Below, piece by piece: positions 7,177 to 14,525 of a stretch of DNA of 64,000 bases (positions within the stretch are counted from its first letter, which is position 1; the number at the start of each line of letters is the position of its first letter). The stretch covers positions 62,001 through 126,000 of the forward strand of contig NZ_AJKR01000002.1 of the NCBI RefSeq assembly GCF_000257665.1, in the 5' to 3' direction. Under the pieces are notes generated by a model, which was given only the letters and a program-made list of their open reading frames with translations, had not been told where the DNA came from and ran no database searches. This DNA comes from Candidatus Aquiluna sp. IMCC13023 (GTDB lineage Bacteria > Actinomycetota > Actinomycetes > Actinomycetales > Microbacteriaceae). The position numbers and the translations under genes were made by a program.

Positions 7177-8436
7177 ATGACTAAGACGCGTGCTGACGGA
7201 GTAACCAACTTTGATGCTTGGAAGCACGCGTACGCCTCGAGAGCCGCAAACCTGTCTGTTTCCGAGGTTAGAGCGTTATTCGCAGTGGTATCTAGGCCGG
7301 AAGTGGTCTCACTCGCCGGCGGAATGCCGGATGTGGCCGCTCTTGACACCGAACTGATTGAAAAAGCTTTTGCATCGCTAATGTCTAACCGCAGAGACTT
7401 AGCCCTCCAATACGGTGGCGGACAAGGAGACTTGCGGCTTCGTGAGCAGATCCAAGAGATCATGGCCCTTGAGGGTATTCATAGCTCGGTTGAGGACATC
7501 ACAATCACCACCGGGTCTCAGCACGGCTTAGAACTAGTTTCGGACTTATTTTTGGACCAGGGCGATGTCGTTTTGGTTGAAGCTCCAAGCTACGTCGGTG
7601 CCGTCGGGATTTTCCGTCACAAAGAGGCCCAGATAGCTCACGTTTACACCGATGAGCACGGTATTTCACCTCAGGCGCTTGCTGAGACAGCCGATCGACT
7701 GATTGCCGAAGGCAAGCGCATAAAGCTGCTTTATTTGGTGCCGAACTTTGCAAACCCCAGTGGTGTGACCCTCACTGCCGATCGCAGACTTGAAGTTCTA
7801 GAAATTTGCAAGCAGCGCGGAATCCTGATCATTGAGGACAACCCCTACGGACAGCTCTACTTTGGCGAAAAGCCTCCGAACGCCATGAGGTCACTCGACG
7901 AGCAGAACGTGGTTTACCTAGGCAGTTTTTCTAAGATATTGTCCCCGGGCCTTCGAGTTGGCTACGTGCTTGCCCCGCCAGCGATACGAGAAAAGCTGGT
8001 ACTTGCCAACGAGTCGGCGATATTGTCCCCGGCAAGCTTCGCCCAGATGCTCGTTAGTGAATACCTGAGTATTGCCGACTGGCAAAAACAGATCGCGACT
8101 TTTAGAGACCTTTATCAAACCAAGCGTGACGCTGCCCTTCAGGCCGTCGAACAGTTTTTGCCGAAGGTTCACACAACCAGGCCAGATGGCGGCTTCTTCC
8201 TATGGCTAACGCTGCCTGAAGGCCTAAACAGTAAGGAGATGCTGCCATTGGCCGTGACTGAGCTGGTGGCATATACCCCTGGAACTGCCTTCTTTGGAGA
8301 TGGCCGCGGGGCGGACAACATCAGAATTTGTTTCTCTCACCCGACAGCCGACAATGTTCGAGTGGGTATTGAAAGACTTTCCAGGGTCCTAAACCAACAA
8401 ATTGACCTTCTCGAGACCTTTGGGAAGAAGGACTAG
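7177..8436 (+). CDS. PLP-dependent aminotransferase (fold type I)
   Basis: The protein is a class I/II aminotransferase of 419 residues, resembling 2-aminoadipate / MocR-associated aminotransferases. The Schiff-base lysine is K253 (SFSK, then LSPGLRVGY). The asparagine of PNFANPSG (about 193) and the aspartate and tyrosine of EDNPYG (221, 224) are the usual cofactor contacts. There is no N-terminal DNA-binding domain, so it is an enzyme, not a MocR regulator. Its TAG overlaps the GTG of the following ligase gene by one base (TAGTG), so the pair is coupled. The substrate cannot be assigned; lysine/2-aminoadipate or aromatic amino acids are possible. Confidence 0.85.
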   Translation: MTKTRADGVTNFDAWKHAYASRAANLSVSEVRALFAVVSRPEVVSLAGGMPDVAALDTELIEKAFASLMSNRRDLALQYGGGQGDLRLREQIQEIMALEGIHSSVEDITITTGSQHGLELVSDLFLDQGDVVLVEAPSYVGAVGIFRHKEAQIAHVYTDEHGISPQALAETADRLIAEGKRIKLLYLVPNFANPSGVTLTADRRLEVLEICKQRGILIIEDNPYGQLYFGEKPPNAMRSLDEQNVVYLGSFSKILSPGLRVGYVLAPPAIREKLVLANESAILSPASFAQMLVSEYLSIADWQKQIATFRDLYQTKRDAALQAVEQFLPKVHTTRPDGGFFLWLTLPEGLNSKEMLPLAVTELVAYTPGTAFFGDGRGADNIRICFSHPTADNVRVGIERLSRVLNQQIDLLETFGKKD

Positions 8437-9380
8437 TGAGCGACCTTCGAGTGCTGGTTTTAGCCGGCGGAATCTCTCACGAGCGTGACGTTTCTCTGAA
8501 ATCGGGCCGAAGAGTTGCCGACGCACTGACCGATGCCGGGGTTTCGACAGAAATACGCGAACCAGACGGCGAACTGGTGGGTCATCTAATGGCAACTAGG
8601 CCAGATGTGGTTTGGTCCACCCTCCACGGCGCCGTCGGCGAAGACGGCTCTTTGCAGAATCTATTGCAACTGGCGGGAATCGCATTTGTCGGGTCTGATT
8701 CCGCAGGTGCTCGTCTTGCCTGGGATAAGCCAGTGGCAAAAGTACTGGTCGCTAGACAAGGAATCAGAACCCCTGAATCCATCGCACTTCCTAAATCAAG
8801 CTTTCGGGAACTGAATGCCGAGTCGGTGCTCGCGATGGTTGGGACTGAACTTGGATTCCCGGTAGTGGTAAAACCAGTCAAAAGTGGCTCTGCACAGGGC
8901 TGCGCGAGGGTTTCCGATCCAAAAAGCTTTGCGAAGGCCATGGTCGATGCCTTTGCATACTGCGATCAAGTGATGATTGAGCGTTTTATTGCCGGCACCG
9001 AGCTAGCAGTCAGCGTCATAGACCTAGGAGATGGGCCCATAGCCCTTCCGGCAGTAGAGATAGTTCCTGACTCCGGTGAATTTGGCTACAGCGAGCGCTA
9101 CACGCCTGGCCAGACCAATTATTACGTTCCAGCTCGGCTGGATGGTGAGGTTTTGGCGGAAGCTGCCCGCATTGCGGTCGCAGCTCACAACAGCTTGGGG
9201 CTCACTCAGCTGAGCCGAGTAGACCTGATTGTTGACGAGTCAGGGGAAATCTGGTTTCTAGAGGCGAACGTCACGCCCGGAATGACAGAGACTTCGCTTT
9301 TCCCACAGGCAGTACTGGCAACCGAAGCAACCTTGCCCGAGACATACCTAGCGCTTGTGAAGCTGGCCCAAAAAAGCTAG
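8436..9380 (+). CDS. D-alanine--D-alanine ligase family protein
   Basis: The protein has ATP-grasp architecture and 314 residues, close to DdlB. The N-terminal motif GGISHERDVSLKSG (residues 11-24) matches the D-Ala-D-Ala ligase signature. Further on are the ATP-binding VVKPVKSGSAQGC and the C-terminal FLEANVTPGMTETSLFP, which corresponds to the family's E-[IV]-N-x-x-PGMT segment. The expected reaction is ATP-dependent joining of two D-alanines for peptidoglycan. Residue V replaces the common T before PGMT, a small deviation. The start is a GTG coupled to the aminotransferase. Its TAG lies within the CTAG that is also the parB stop on the other strand. Confidence 0.85.
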   Translation: MSDLRVLVLAGGISHERDVSLKSGRRVADALTDAGVSTEIREPDGELVGHLMATRPDVVWSTLHGAVGEDGSLQNLLQLAGIAFVGSDSAGARLAWDKPVAKVLVARQGIRTPESIALPKSSFRELNAESVLAMVGTELGFPVVVKPVKSGSAQGCARVSDPKSFAKAMVDAFAYCDQVMIERFIAGTELAVSVIDLGDGPIALPAVEIVPDSGEFGYSERYTPGQTNYYVPARLDGEVLAEAARIAVAAHNSLGLTQLSRVDLIVDESGEIWFLEANVTPGMTETSLFPQAVLATEATLPETYLALVKLAQKS

Positions 9381-10303
9381 TTATTGCCCTTGATGTCCTG
9401 GATTATGCGTCTCAAATCCACCAGGTTCCCAAATTCAATTACCATTTGGCCCTTCTTGCGCCCAATGCTTATCTTCACCACGGTGTTTAGGTGGTCGCCC
9501 ACTTCTTCGGCCAGCTCCTTGAGCATGTCCTGCTTGCCGCCCGGCCTGATTGTCGCCTTGCCAGGCTTGACTTTGGCGCCAGAAACTATTTCTTCCAGTC
9601 CTCGAACCGAAATGCCTTCGCGAATTACCCGGCTGGCTAGCGCGCGCATCGTGGTCTCATCGTTAGTTGAGAGCAACGCCCTGGCGTGACCGGCACTAAG
9701 AACACCGGCCGCTACCTTATCCTGCACATCCATGGGCAGCTTCAGTAATCGCAAAGTATTCGTGATTTGCGGTCGGGAGCGGCCAAGCTTGTCAGCTAGC
9801 TGATCCTGCGTGGTCCCAAAGTCTTCGAGCATCTGCTTGTATGCAGAGGCTTCTTCTAGGGGGTTTAGGTTTGCGCGATGAATGTTCTCAAGCAGCGCGT
9901 CACGAAGCATGTTCTCGTCAGCCGTTTCGCGAACAACAGCTGGGATAGACACAAGCCCGGCTTCCTTAGATGCTCGTAGCCTTCGCTCGCCCATAATTAG
10001 TTCATAGCCGGCGCCCAGTGGGCGCACCACAATAGGCTGCAAGACACCGAATTCACGGATTGAATGAACTAGCTCCGCAAATGCCTCAGCTTCAAAAACC
10101 GTTCTTGGCTGCTGGGGGTTTGGTGTTATTTGGTCCAGGTTCAACTGGGCCAATCTGGCACCTGGCGCAACCTCAACACCTATTGGCTGTTTACTGTCGG
10201 AACCGAAGAAAACATCCACCGCATTTCGGTCACCCTCAGGAATCAAGGAACCGATGCCTCTTCCAAGGCCACCGCGGCGTTCGGGGCGTTTACTCGTAGT
10301 CAT
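9377..10303 (-). CDS. parB: chromosome partitioning protein ParB
   Basis: ParB is a CTPase clamp that loads at parS and spreads on DNA to organise the origin. The N-terminal RGGLGRGIGSLIP box (contact with ParA), the GERR CTP-binding motif (residues 105-108), the parS-recognition helix-turn-helix (SRPQITNTLRLLKLP) and the C-terminal dimerisation segment are all present. The length is 308 residues. The start overlaps the parA stop (ATGA). Two parS sites lie 0.9 and 1.7 kb upstream of the gene start. The stop is a CTAG shared with the convergent ligase gene. Confidence 0.97.
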   Translation of the reverse strand: MTTSKRPERRGGLGRGIGSLIPEGDRNAVDVFFGSDSKQPIGVEVAPGARLAQLNLDQITPNPQQPRTVFEAEAFAELVHSIREFGVLQPIVVRPLGAGYELIMGERRLRASKEAGLVSIPAVVRETADENMLRDALLENIHRANLNPLEEASAYKQMLEDFGTTQDQLADKLGRSRPQITNTLRLLKLPMDVQDKVAAGVLSAGHARALLSTNDETTMRALASRVIREGISVRGLEEIVSGAKVKPGKATIRPGGKQDMLKELAEEVGDHLNTVVKISIGRKKGQMVIEFGNLVDLRRIIQDIKGNN

Positions 10304-11187
10304 ACGTGATCTCCTCGCTGAGCCAGCTCGATAGCAGCTTCCTGGTAGGCCAGGGAGCCTGAATTCTTGGGATCAAAGGTAATTGCAGTCTGACCGTAGC
10401 TCGGGGCCTCAGAAAGCCGCACAGAGCGCGGAATAGTTGCTGCAAGTGTCTTCTCAGGGAAGTACTTACGAACCTCGTTCGCTACGTCGGTACTGAGATT
10501 GGTCCTGTTATCGAACATGGTCAGCAAGATTGAACTTATGTCAAGACTTGGGTTCAAGGCTTTCTTGACTCTCTCAATGTTGGCGATCAGTTGAGTTACA
10601 CCCTCAAGGGCGTAGTACTCGCACTGAATCGGCACTAAAACCTCGGTCGCAGCAACCAGAGCGTTTACCGTCAGCAGACCAAGACTCGGCGGCGAGTCGA
10701 TAAAGATGAAATCTATTCGTGGGGCTGTCTGATCGACATAAGTTGCCAGCGCCGAGGCTAAAACCTTCTCGCGTTCACTTGCGCTAACCATGTCGATCTC
10801 AGCTCCCGCAAGATTAATGCTGGCCGGTAAGCAAAATAGGTTTTTGTGCTCTGGGCTCTGTTGTACTAATGGCCCAACTGCTGACCCATCGACCAGAACT
10901 TCGTAGCTTCCGGGAACCCCGTTGTGGTGTTCAACTCCAAGTGCAGTAGATGCGTTGCCCTGTGGATCAAGATCAATCACCAAAACCCTAAGGCCCTTGG
11001 TGGCAAGGGCTGCGGCGATGTTAACCGCGGTAGTGGTTTTACCCACGCCGCCTTTTTGGTTCGAAACTGTGATGATTCGGGTCTTGGCCGGCGCGGTCAG
11101 CCTGGCAGCTTCAATTCGCTTAGCACGCTCAGTATTGAGGGTGATCTCCCTCAGGATTGGGGCCCTAAAATCTTGCTGATTATTCAT
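10300..11187 (-). CDS. parA: chromosome partitioning ATPase ParA
   Basis: ParA/Soj is a deviant Walker ATPase that positions ParB-bound origins. The motif KGGVGKTT (residues 45-52) has the signature lysine, and DPQGNAST and FIDSPPSLG follow. The length is 295 residues from the ATG at 11187, which has an AGGGGG ribosome binding site 5 bases upstream. Upstream, in the next frame, is an open frame that includes a parS read as HVSRET. One extra base in the C-run at 11193-11197 would fuse it to parA (see findings). parA and parB overlap by 4 bases. Confidence 0.95.
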   Translation of the reverse strand: MNNQQDFRAPILREITLNTERAKRIEAARLTAPAKTRIITVSNQKGGVGKTTTAVNIAAALATKGLRVLVIDLDPQGNASTALGVEHHNGVPGSYEVLVDGSAVGPLVQQSPEHKNLFCLPASINLAGAEIDMVSASEREKVLASALATYVDQTAPRIDFIFIDSPPSLGLLTVNALVAATEVLVPIQCEYYALEGVTQLIANIERVKKALNPSLDISSILLTMFDNRTNLSTDVANEVRKYFPEKTLAATIPRSVRLSEAPSYGQTAITFDPKNSGSLAYQEAAIELAQRGDHV

Positions 11188-11366
11188 GCTTGCCCCCTGT
11201 TGGATGTTTCACGTGAAACATGTTCTATTTCACTGCTGGGGGATTGCTGCCAACCTGTTGGCTCCGGAGACTGTTCGTCGCGGTGATTTGGGAATCCTAA
11301 CCCGGGTGCGACGCTCAGCTTGGTGATCGACGTCGTTTCCGCTGGTTGTTCAGTCATTTTCCTCAA
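11184..11366 (-). CDS. hypothetical 60-residue frame between rsmG and parA, carries parS
   Basis: This frame can start at a TTG that overlaps the rsmG stop (TTGA) or at an ATG at 11357 behind GAGGAAA. It ends in a TGA overlapping the parA ATG (ATGA). The product is hydrophilic, rich in Glu, Ser, Pro and Thr, and reads through parS as HVSRET near its end. It has no domain I recognise. It may be a separate small coupled gene, a displaced N-terminal extension of ParA, or simply an open stretch around parS. The two 4-base overlaps argue for at least ribosome passage. Confidence 0.35.
   Translation of the reverse strand: MRKMTEQPAETTSITKLSVAPGLGFPNHRDEQSPEPTGWQQSPSSEIEHVSRETSNRGQA
11205..11220. 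other. parS site 1 (perfect)
   Basis: TGTTTCACGTGAAACA is the exact 16-bp consensus parS palindrome that ParB binds. It lies just upstream of parA, about 3.3 kb from dnaA, as expected of an origin-proximal centromere. Confidence 0.95.
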
Positions 11367-12007
11367 GCCTTTAACCTAATACGGACAACAGTCGCAGTTT
11401 CCGGTGCTTTATTCAAACCCAGTGTAAGTATCTCAGGAGTGTCGAACCCAAGCAGCTCAAGGCGCTCGGTTGCAGCAATAATCTCCTCCGGGGCCTTTGA
11501 GCCCTTGAGTGCTAAGACTGTTTTTCCCGAAGAGCCCCTAATAAGCGGGCTGAGAAGGCGAATCAACTTGTCTAGGGCTGCAACAGCCCTTGCCGTAGCG
11601 ACATCAAAATCAGTGCGATGGACATCCTCGGCTCGTGCACGCAACACCGAGACGTTTTCTAATCCGAGTTCAACAACCGCAGCCGATAACCAGTTAGCCC
11701 TGCGCTCCATCGGTTCCACCAAGGTGAAGTGAGAATCAGGAGCGGCGATCGCCATAGGGATGCCCGGCAAACCAGCGCCGCTTCCAACATCAACGATCTT
11801 TTGACCCGGTTCAACTAGATCCGCTAGCAGTCCACCGCTTATTACGTGACGGCTCCATAATTGAGGTAGCTCACGTGGACCGAGTAGCCCAAAAGTCTCT
11901 GAGTCTTTAGCCAATAACGCGGTGTATGCGCGTGCCTGAGAAATGTTTGACCCAAATAGTTCCTTGGCGAAGGCAGGTTCGAGTTCAACCTGGCTTGACT
12001 CGTTCAA
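11363..12007 (-). CDS. rsmG: 16S rRNA (guanine527-N7)-methyltransferase
   Basis: RsmG (GidB) methylates G527 of 16S rRNA using SAM. The SAM-binding motif VDVGSGAGLPG is at residues 73-83, with LVEPMERRANWL and VLRARAEDV following in the usual order. The length is 214 residues from a TTG start at 12007. No ATG or GTG is available in frame between this TTG and the end of khpB, and the start has no strong ribosome binding site. The position between khpB and parA is the standard actinobacterial order. Confidence 0.93.
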   Translation of the reverse strand: MNESSQVELEPAFAKELFGSNISQARAYTALLAKDSETFGLLGPRELPQLWSRHVISGGLLADLVEPGQKIVDVGSGAGLPGIPMAIAAPDSHFTLVEPMERRANWLSAAVVELGLENVSVLRARAEDVHRTDFDVATARAVAALDKLIRLLSPLIRGSSGKTVLALKGSKAPEEIIAATERLELLGFDTPEILTLGLNKAPETATVVRIRLKA

Positions 12008-12016
12008 GTCACCACA

Positions 12017-12032
12017 AGTTTCACGTGAAACA
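12017..12032. other. parS site 2 (15 of 16)
   Basis: AGTTTCACGTGAAACA differs from the parS consensus only at the first base. It lies in the 26-base gap between khpB and rsmG. Read from the khpB side on the minus strand it forms the codons of a 9-codon frame, MFHVKLVVT, that starts right after the khpB stop. Confidence 0.88.
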
Positions 12033-12033
12033 T

Positions 12034-12501
12034 TTAGGGCTTGCGAACAACTATGTGGCGGTCACGACCTTGGCCCTCGGACTCCGAGACGAATCCTGCC
12101 TCTGACACCATGTCGTGTACTTGCTTGCGATCGTAGGAGGTCATTGGCTTTAGGTGCTGCTCGCTGTCAGACTCCTCTAGCTTTTCTATGGTTCGCTCCA
12201 CAAGCTGCTTGAGCTTGTCGGTCTTTGCCTGACGCGACCCACCAATGTCGAGGATCAATCTGCTCATCTCGCCGGTCTTGGCCTGAACCGCCAGACGTGC
12301 AAGCTCCTGGACAGCTTCGACAGTGTCGGGATCAGAGATCTTGCCCAGGTTGGACTTCGCATCACTCTGAACGCTGATGTAAACGCGTTCCTTCTTAAAC
12401 TCGATCTCGAGGTCACCGTCTAGGTCGGCTACATCCAAAAACTCTTCGATGAAGTCCGCTGCGATTTCGCCTTGCTGTTCTAGTTCTTTTTCTTCGCTCA
12501 T
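12034..12501 (-). CDS. khpB: RNA-binding protein KhpB/Jag (KH-R3H)
   Basis: The 155-residue protein has an acidic N-terminus, a central KH-like segment (residues about 35-95, ending LILDIGGSRQAKTDKL) and a C-terminal R3H domain (MTSYDRKQVHDMVSE, ending DRHIVVRKP). The family binds RNA and influences cell division and envelope genes in other Gram-positives. The ATG follows the yidC stop directly (TAAATG), so it is co-translated with yidC. It is well conserved in position between yidC and rsmG. The symbol jag is also in use. Confidence 0.92.
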   Translation of the reverse strand: MSEEKELEQQGEIAADFIEEFLDVADLDGDLEIEFKKERVYISVQSDAKSNLGKISDPDTVEAVQELARLAVQAKTGEMSRLILDIGGSRQAKTDKLKQLVERTIEKLEESDSEQHLKPMTSYDRKQVHDMVSEAGFVSESEGQGRDRHIVVRKP

Positions 12502-13434
12502 TTACTTCTTCTTCTTTTTCTTGGATCGGTTTTTGCTAACTGGCTGGTTACGCTGACGAACTTCTGGCTCGGGCGTCTCCTCCTCGATAGCTGGGGTGGT
12601 CTCTAGTTTGGGCAGCTTGCCCCTGCGCTCCAGGCGCTCCTGTCGCGCTTTGTAGGCCGGTGAACCAGGAGTAGGCATGTTGCGAATAACAATGAATTGC
12701 TGGCCCATGGTCCAAAAGTTGGAAACCAACCAGTAGGTCATAACGCCGAGGGGGAAAGTTAGTCCTGAAAACAAGAAGACCGCTGGAAGCGTGTAAAGCA
12801 TGATCTTCTGGGTCCGCATGAACTGGCTGTTTTGAGTCTCCGGGTTTTGGTTCTTCGCCATGATCTGCTTCTGGGTGATGAACTGCGAGGAAGACATCAG
12901 CACGATCATGATGGCGGCAATTACTTTGACGTTTATGTCGTCAGACCCAAAGAAGGTGTCGGACAAAGTTGCGCCAAATAACTGGGCCTGCGAAAACGAT
13001 TGAGCCAAGTCTGCGTTCAAAACGCCAACCCCGGCCTCGTTTCGCTGTGCTCCGTTTAGAACGTAGAAAAGGCTGATAAAAATAGGCATCTGCAATAGCA
13101 GCGGGAGGCAAGAGCTAAGGGGGTTGGAGCCGGTCTCCTTGTAGAGCGCCATCTGCTCCTTGGCAAATCGCTCTCGTGAGTCTTTATCAGTCTTGCCCTT
13201 GTACTTCTTCTGAAGCTTCGCGAGCTGAGGCTGCACCATCATCATGTTTCGCTGGCTCTTGATTTGACGAACAAACACAGGTATCAGAGCTGCACGGACT
13301 ACCAAAACTAGACCGACAATTGCAAGCACCCATGATCCGCCCGAGTCGAACGAAAAACCAACGGAACTGAAAACCCCGTGAAAGCTCACGAGGATTAGTT
13401 CGATGAGCCACTTAATTGGCCATAGCAGATCCAC
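12502..13434 (-). CDS. yidC: membrane protein insertase YidC
   Basis: YidC inserts proteins into the cytoplasmic membrane, alone or with SecYEG. The protein is 310 residues with about five transmembrane helices. The hydrophilic-groove region carries an arginine in the second helix (VVRAALIPVFVRQIKSQRNM). The conserved SCLPLLLQMPIFISLFYVL segment is present, and the C-terminus is a lysine-rich tail (KNRSKKKKKK), typical of Gram-positive YidC. It lacks the large periplasmic domain of proteobacteria. The GTG start has AGAGG 5 bases upstream, inside the last codons of yidD. Confidence 0.95.
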   Translation of the reverse strand: MDLLWPIKWLIELILVSFHGVFSSVGFSFDSGGSWVLAIVGLVLVVRAALIPVFVRQIKSQRNMMMVQPQLAKLQKKYKGKTDKDSRERFAKEQMALYKETGSNPLSSCLPLLLQMPIFISLFYVLNGAQRNEAGVGVLNADLAQSFSQAQLFGATLSDTFFGSDDINVKVIAAIMIVLMSSSQFITQKQIMAKNQNPETQNSQFMRTQKIMLYTLPAVFLFSGLTFPLGVMTYWLVSNFWTMGQQFIVIRNMPTPGSPAYKARQERLERRGKLPKLETTPAIEEETPEPEVRQRNQPVSKNRSKKKKKK

Positions 13435-13436
13435 AA

Positions 13437-13745
13437 TTACCTCTTTATTTCTGAACTAGCGGGTGAAGTAAATCCTAGCTGGCTTATGGCGATCCAGTTG
13501 GGCGGGCTTCCGACCTCATCCACCCCGCCGGCCGACCATGGATTACAGCGCAAAACTCGCCAACCGGTAAGAGGGATAGCGCGCAGCAGACCAAGGCGCT
13601 GAAGGGAGTGAAGACCATAGGTAGAGCATGAAGGGTAGTAACGACAGACGTCTCCATAAAGTGGGGAGATGACTTTCCTGTAAACCAGGACCAAAGCAAT
13701 CAAAATGTTTCTGGGTATAAGAATCAAAAAACGAAGAAATCTCAT
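13437..13745 (-). CDS. yidD: membrane protein insertion efficiency factor YidD
   Basis: YidD is a small membrane-associated protein (102 residues here) that helps YidC-dependent insertion. The family core is clear: YRKVISPLYGDVCRYYPSC, with its conserved cysteines, followed by GWRVLRCNPWSAGGVDEV. An N-terminal hydrophobic and basic stretch associates with the membrane. The start overlaps the rnpA stop by 4 bases, and yidC starts 2 bases after its stop. This is the normal rpmH-rnpA-yidD-yidC order. Confidence 0.94.
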   Translation of the reverse strand: MRFLRFLILIPRNILIALVLVYRKVISPLYGDVCRYYPSCSTYGLHSLQRLGLLRAIPLTGWRVLRCNPWSAGGVDEVGSPPNWIAISQLGFTSPASSEIKR

Positions 13746-14065
13746 TTTTCGGTCCGCTCCATCAATTTCAGAATTGACGCCTTGAGGTCATCGAAGGTGA
13801 GCATTGCTGCTCCAGGTCGAAAGCGAACCACACCGTGAATCTGGGGTTTGCCCTCAATTAGTTCGCTGAGAACCGCCTTAGTCCTGCGACGTATCTTGTT
13901 TCTTACAACCGCGTTGCCAACAGCACGGGAGGTTACTATCGCGAAACGACTCGTTTCGGCCGGCAAAAAATGGATCGTTGCAAATTCATTGCTGCTGCGC
14001 TTGCCGAGTTTTATCACCTGGCGGATTTGATCGCTAGAAGATAATCGATTCTCGCGCGCTAGCAA
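13742..14065 (-). CDS. rnpA: ribonuclease P protein component
   Basis: RnpA is the protein subunit of RNase P, which matures tRNA 5' ends. The signature NAVVRNKIRRRTKAVL lies at residues 51-66. The length is 107 residues and the protein is basic, as expected. It uses a TTG start 7 bases after the rpmH stop. Its stop overlaps yidD. Confidence 0.94.
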   Translation of the reverse strand: MLARENRLSSSDQIRQVIKLGKRSSNEFATIHFLPAETSRFAIVTSRAVGNAVVRNKIRRRTKAVLSELIEGKPQIHGVVRFRPGAAMLTFDDLKASILKLMERTEK

Positions 14066-14072
14066 CTGCCCT

Positions 14073-14210
14073 CTAGGCGCTTAGTTCTGTGCGACCCTTG
14101 CGACGGCGAGCGGCCATGATGGCACGTCCCGCACGAGTGCGCATACGTAGACGGAAGCCATGCTTTTTTGCACGGCGACGATTGTTCGGTTGGAATGTGC
14201 GCTTGCTCAC
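14073..14210 (-). CDS. rpmH: 50S ribosomal protein L34
   Basis: This 45-residue, highly basic protein reads [18 protein letters not shown], continues with [14 protein letters not shown], and ends in [11 protein letters not shown], the complete L34 family pattern. The start is GTG at 14210 with AGGGAG 6 bases upstream. It is the first gene of the minus-strand run toward parB, divergent from dnaA. A promoter with good -35 and -10 boxes lies about 50 bases upstream. Confidence 0.97.
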   Translation of the reverse strand: MSKRTFQPNNRRRAKKHGFRLRMRTRAGRAIMAARRRKGRTELSA

Positions 14211-14259
14211 TTAAAACTCCCTGGGTCTGTTGGGAATCACATCCCAAAACAACTTCCAT

Positions 14260-14288
14260 AATCTACGACGAATATAGCCGATAGTCAA
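14260..14288 (-). promoter_or_regulatory. sigma-70 type promoter of rpmH-rnpA run
   Basis: On the minus strand TTGACT (14288-14283) and TAGATT (14265-14260) are separated by exactly 17 bases, a strong housekeeping promoter. Between it and rpmH lies a short inverted repeat (TTGGGA/TCCCAA, 14230-14247) in the leader. Confidence 0.65.
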
Positions 14289-14434
14289 GGCTGTTGAGGA
14301 CTAAATGCACCAAATCGAGTGCCTCTCATACAAATTCAAAAAAATCAGTTGCGACACGCCGAGTTAATTTGATATCCAACCGTAGTATCCACTTGAATGT
14401 TCCAATCGTGGAATTCTGCGACTTTAACACAAAG

Positions 14435-14497
14435 TTTTCCACAAGCATTGAGGGTTTATGCACAGATCCAAATATCTGTGCAAAAGTCTGTGCATAA
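14435..14497. other. DnaA-box cluster upstream of dnaA
   Basis: Four 9-mers fit TTWTNCACA: TTTTCCACA at 14435-14443 (+), TTATGCACA at 14456-14464 (+), TTTTGCACA at 14477-14485 (-) and TTATGCACA at 14489-14497 (-). The spacing is close to two helical turns for the first three. This cluster lies in the 315-base gap between rpmH and dnaA, and probably serves dnaA autoregulation, origin binding, or both. The rest of that gap holds the rpmH promoter and the dnaA leader; nothing else was recognised. Confidence 0.8.
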
Positions 14498-14525
14498 GTA
14501 TTTTAAGAACCTAAAGGAGCTCCAG

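Noticed and set aside
14294-14497. Open frame of 67 codons upstream of dnaA on the plus strand
   Set aside because: It runs through the DnaA-box cluster, has no ribosome binding site and resembles nothing.
14397-14525. Upstream extension of the dnaA reading frame (43 extra codons)
   Set aside because: It would encode the DnaA boxes, and the ATG at 14526 has a clear AAAGGAG site.
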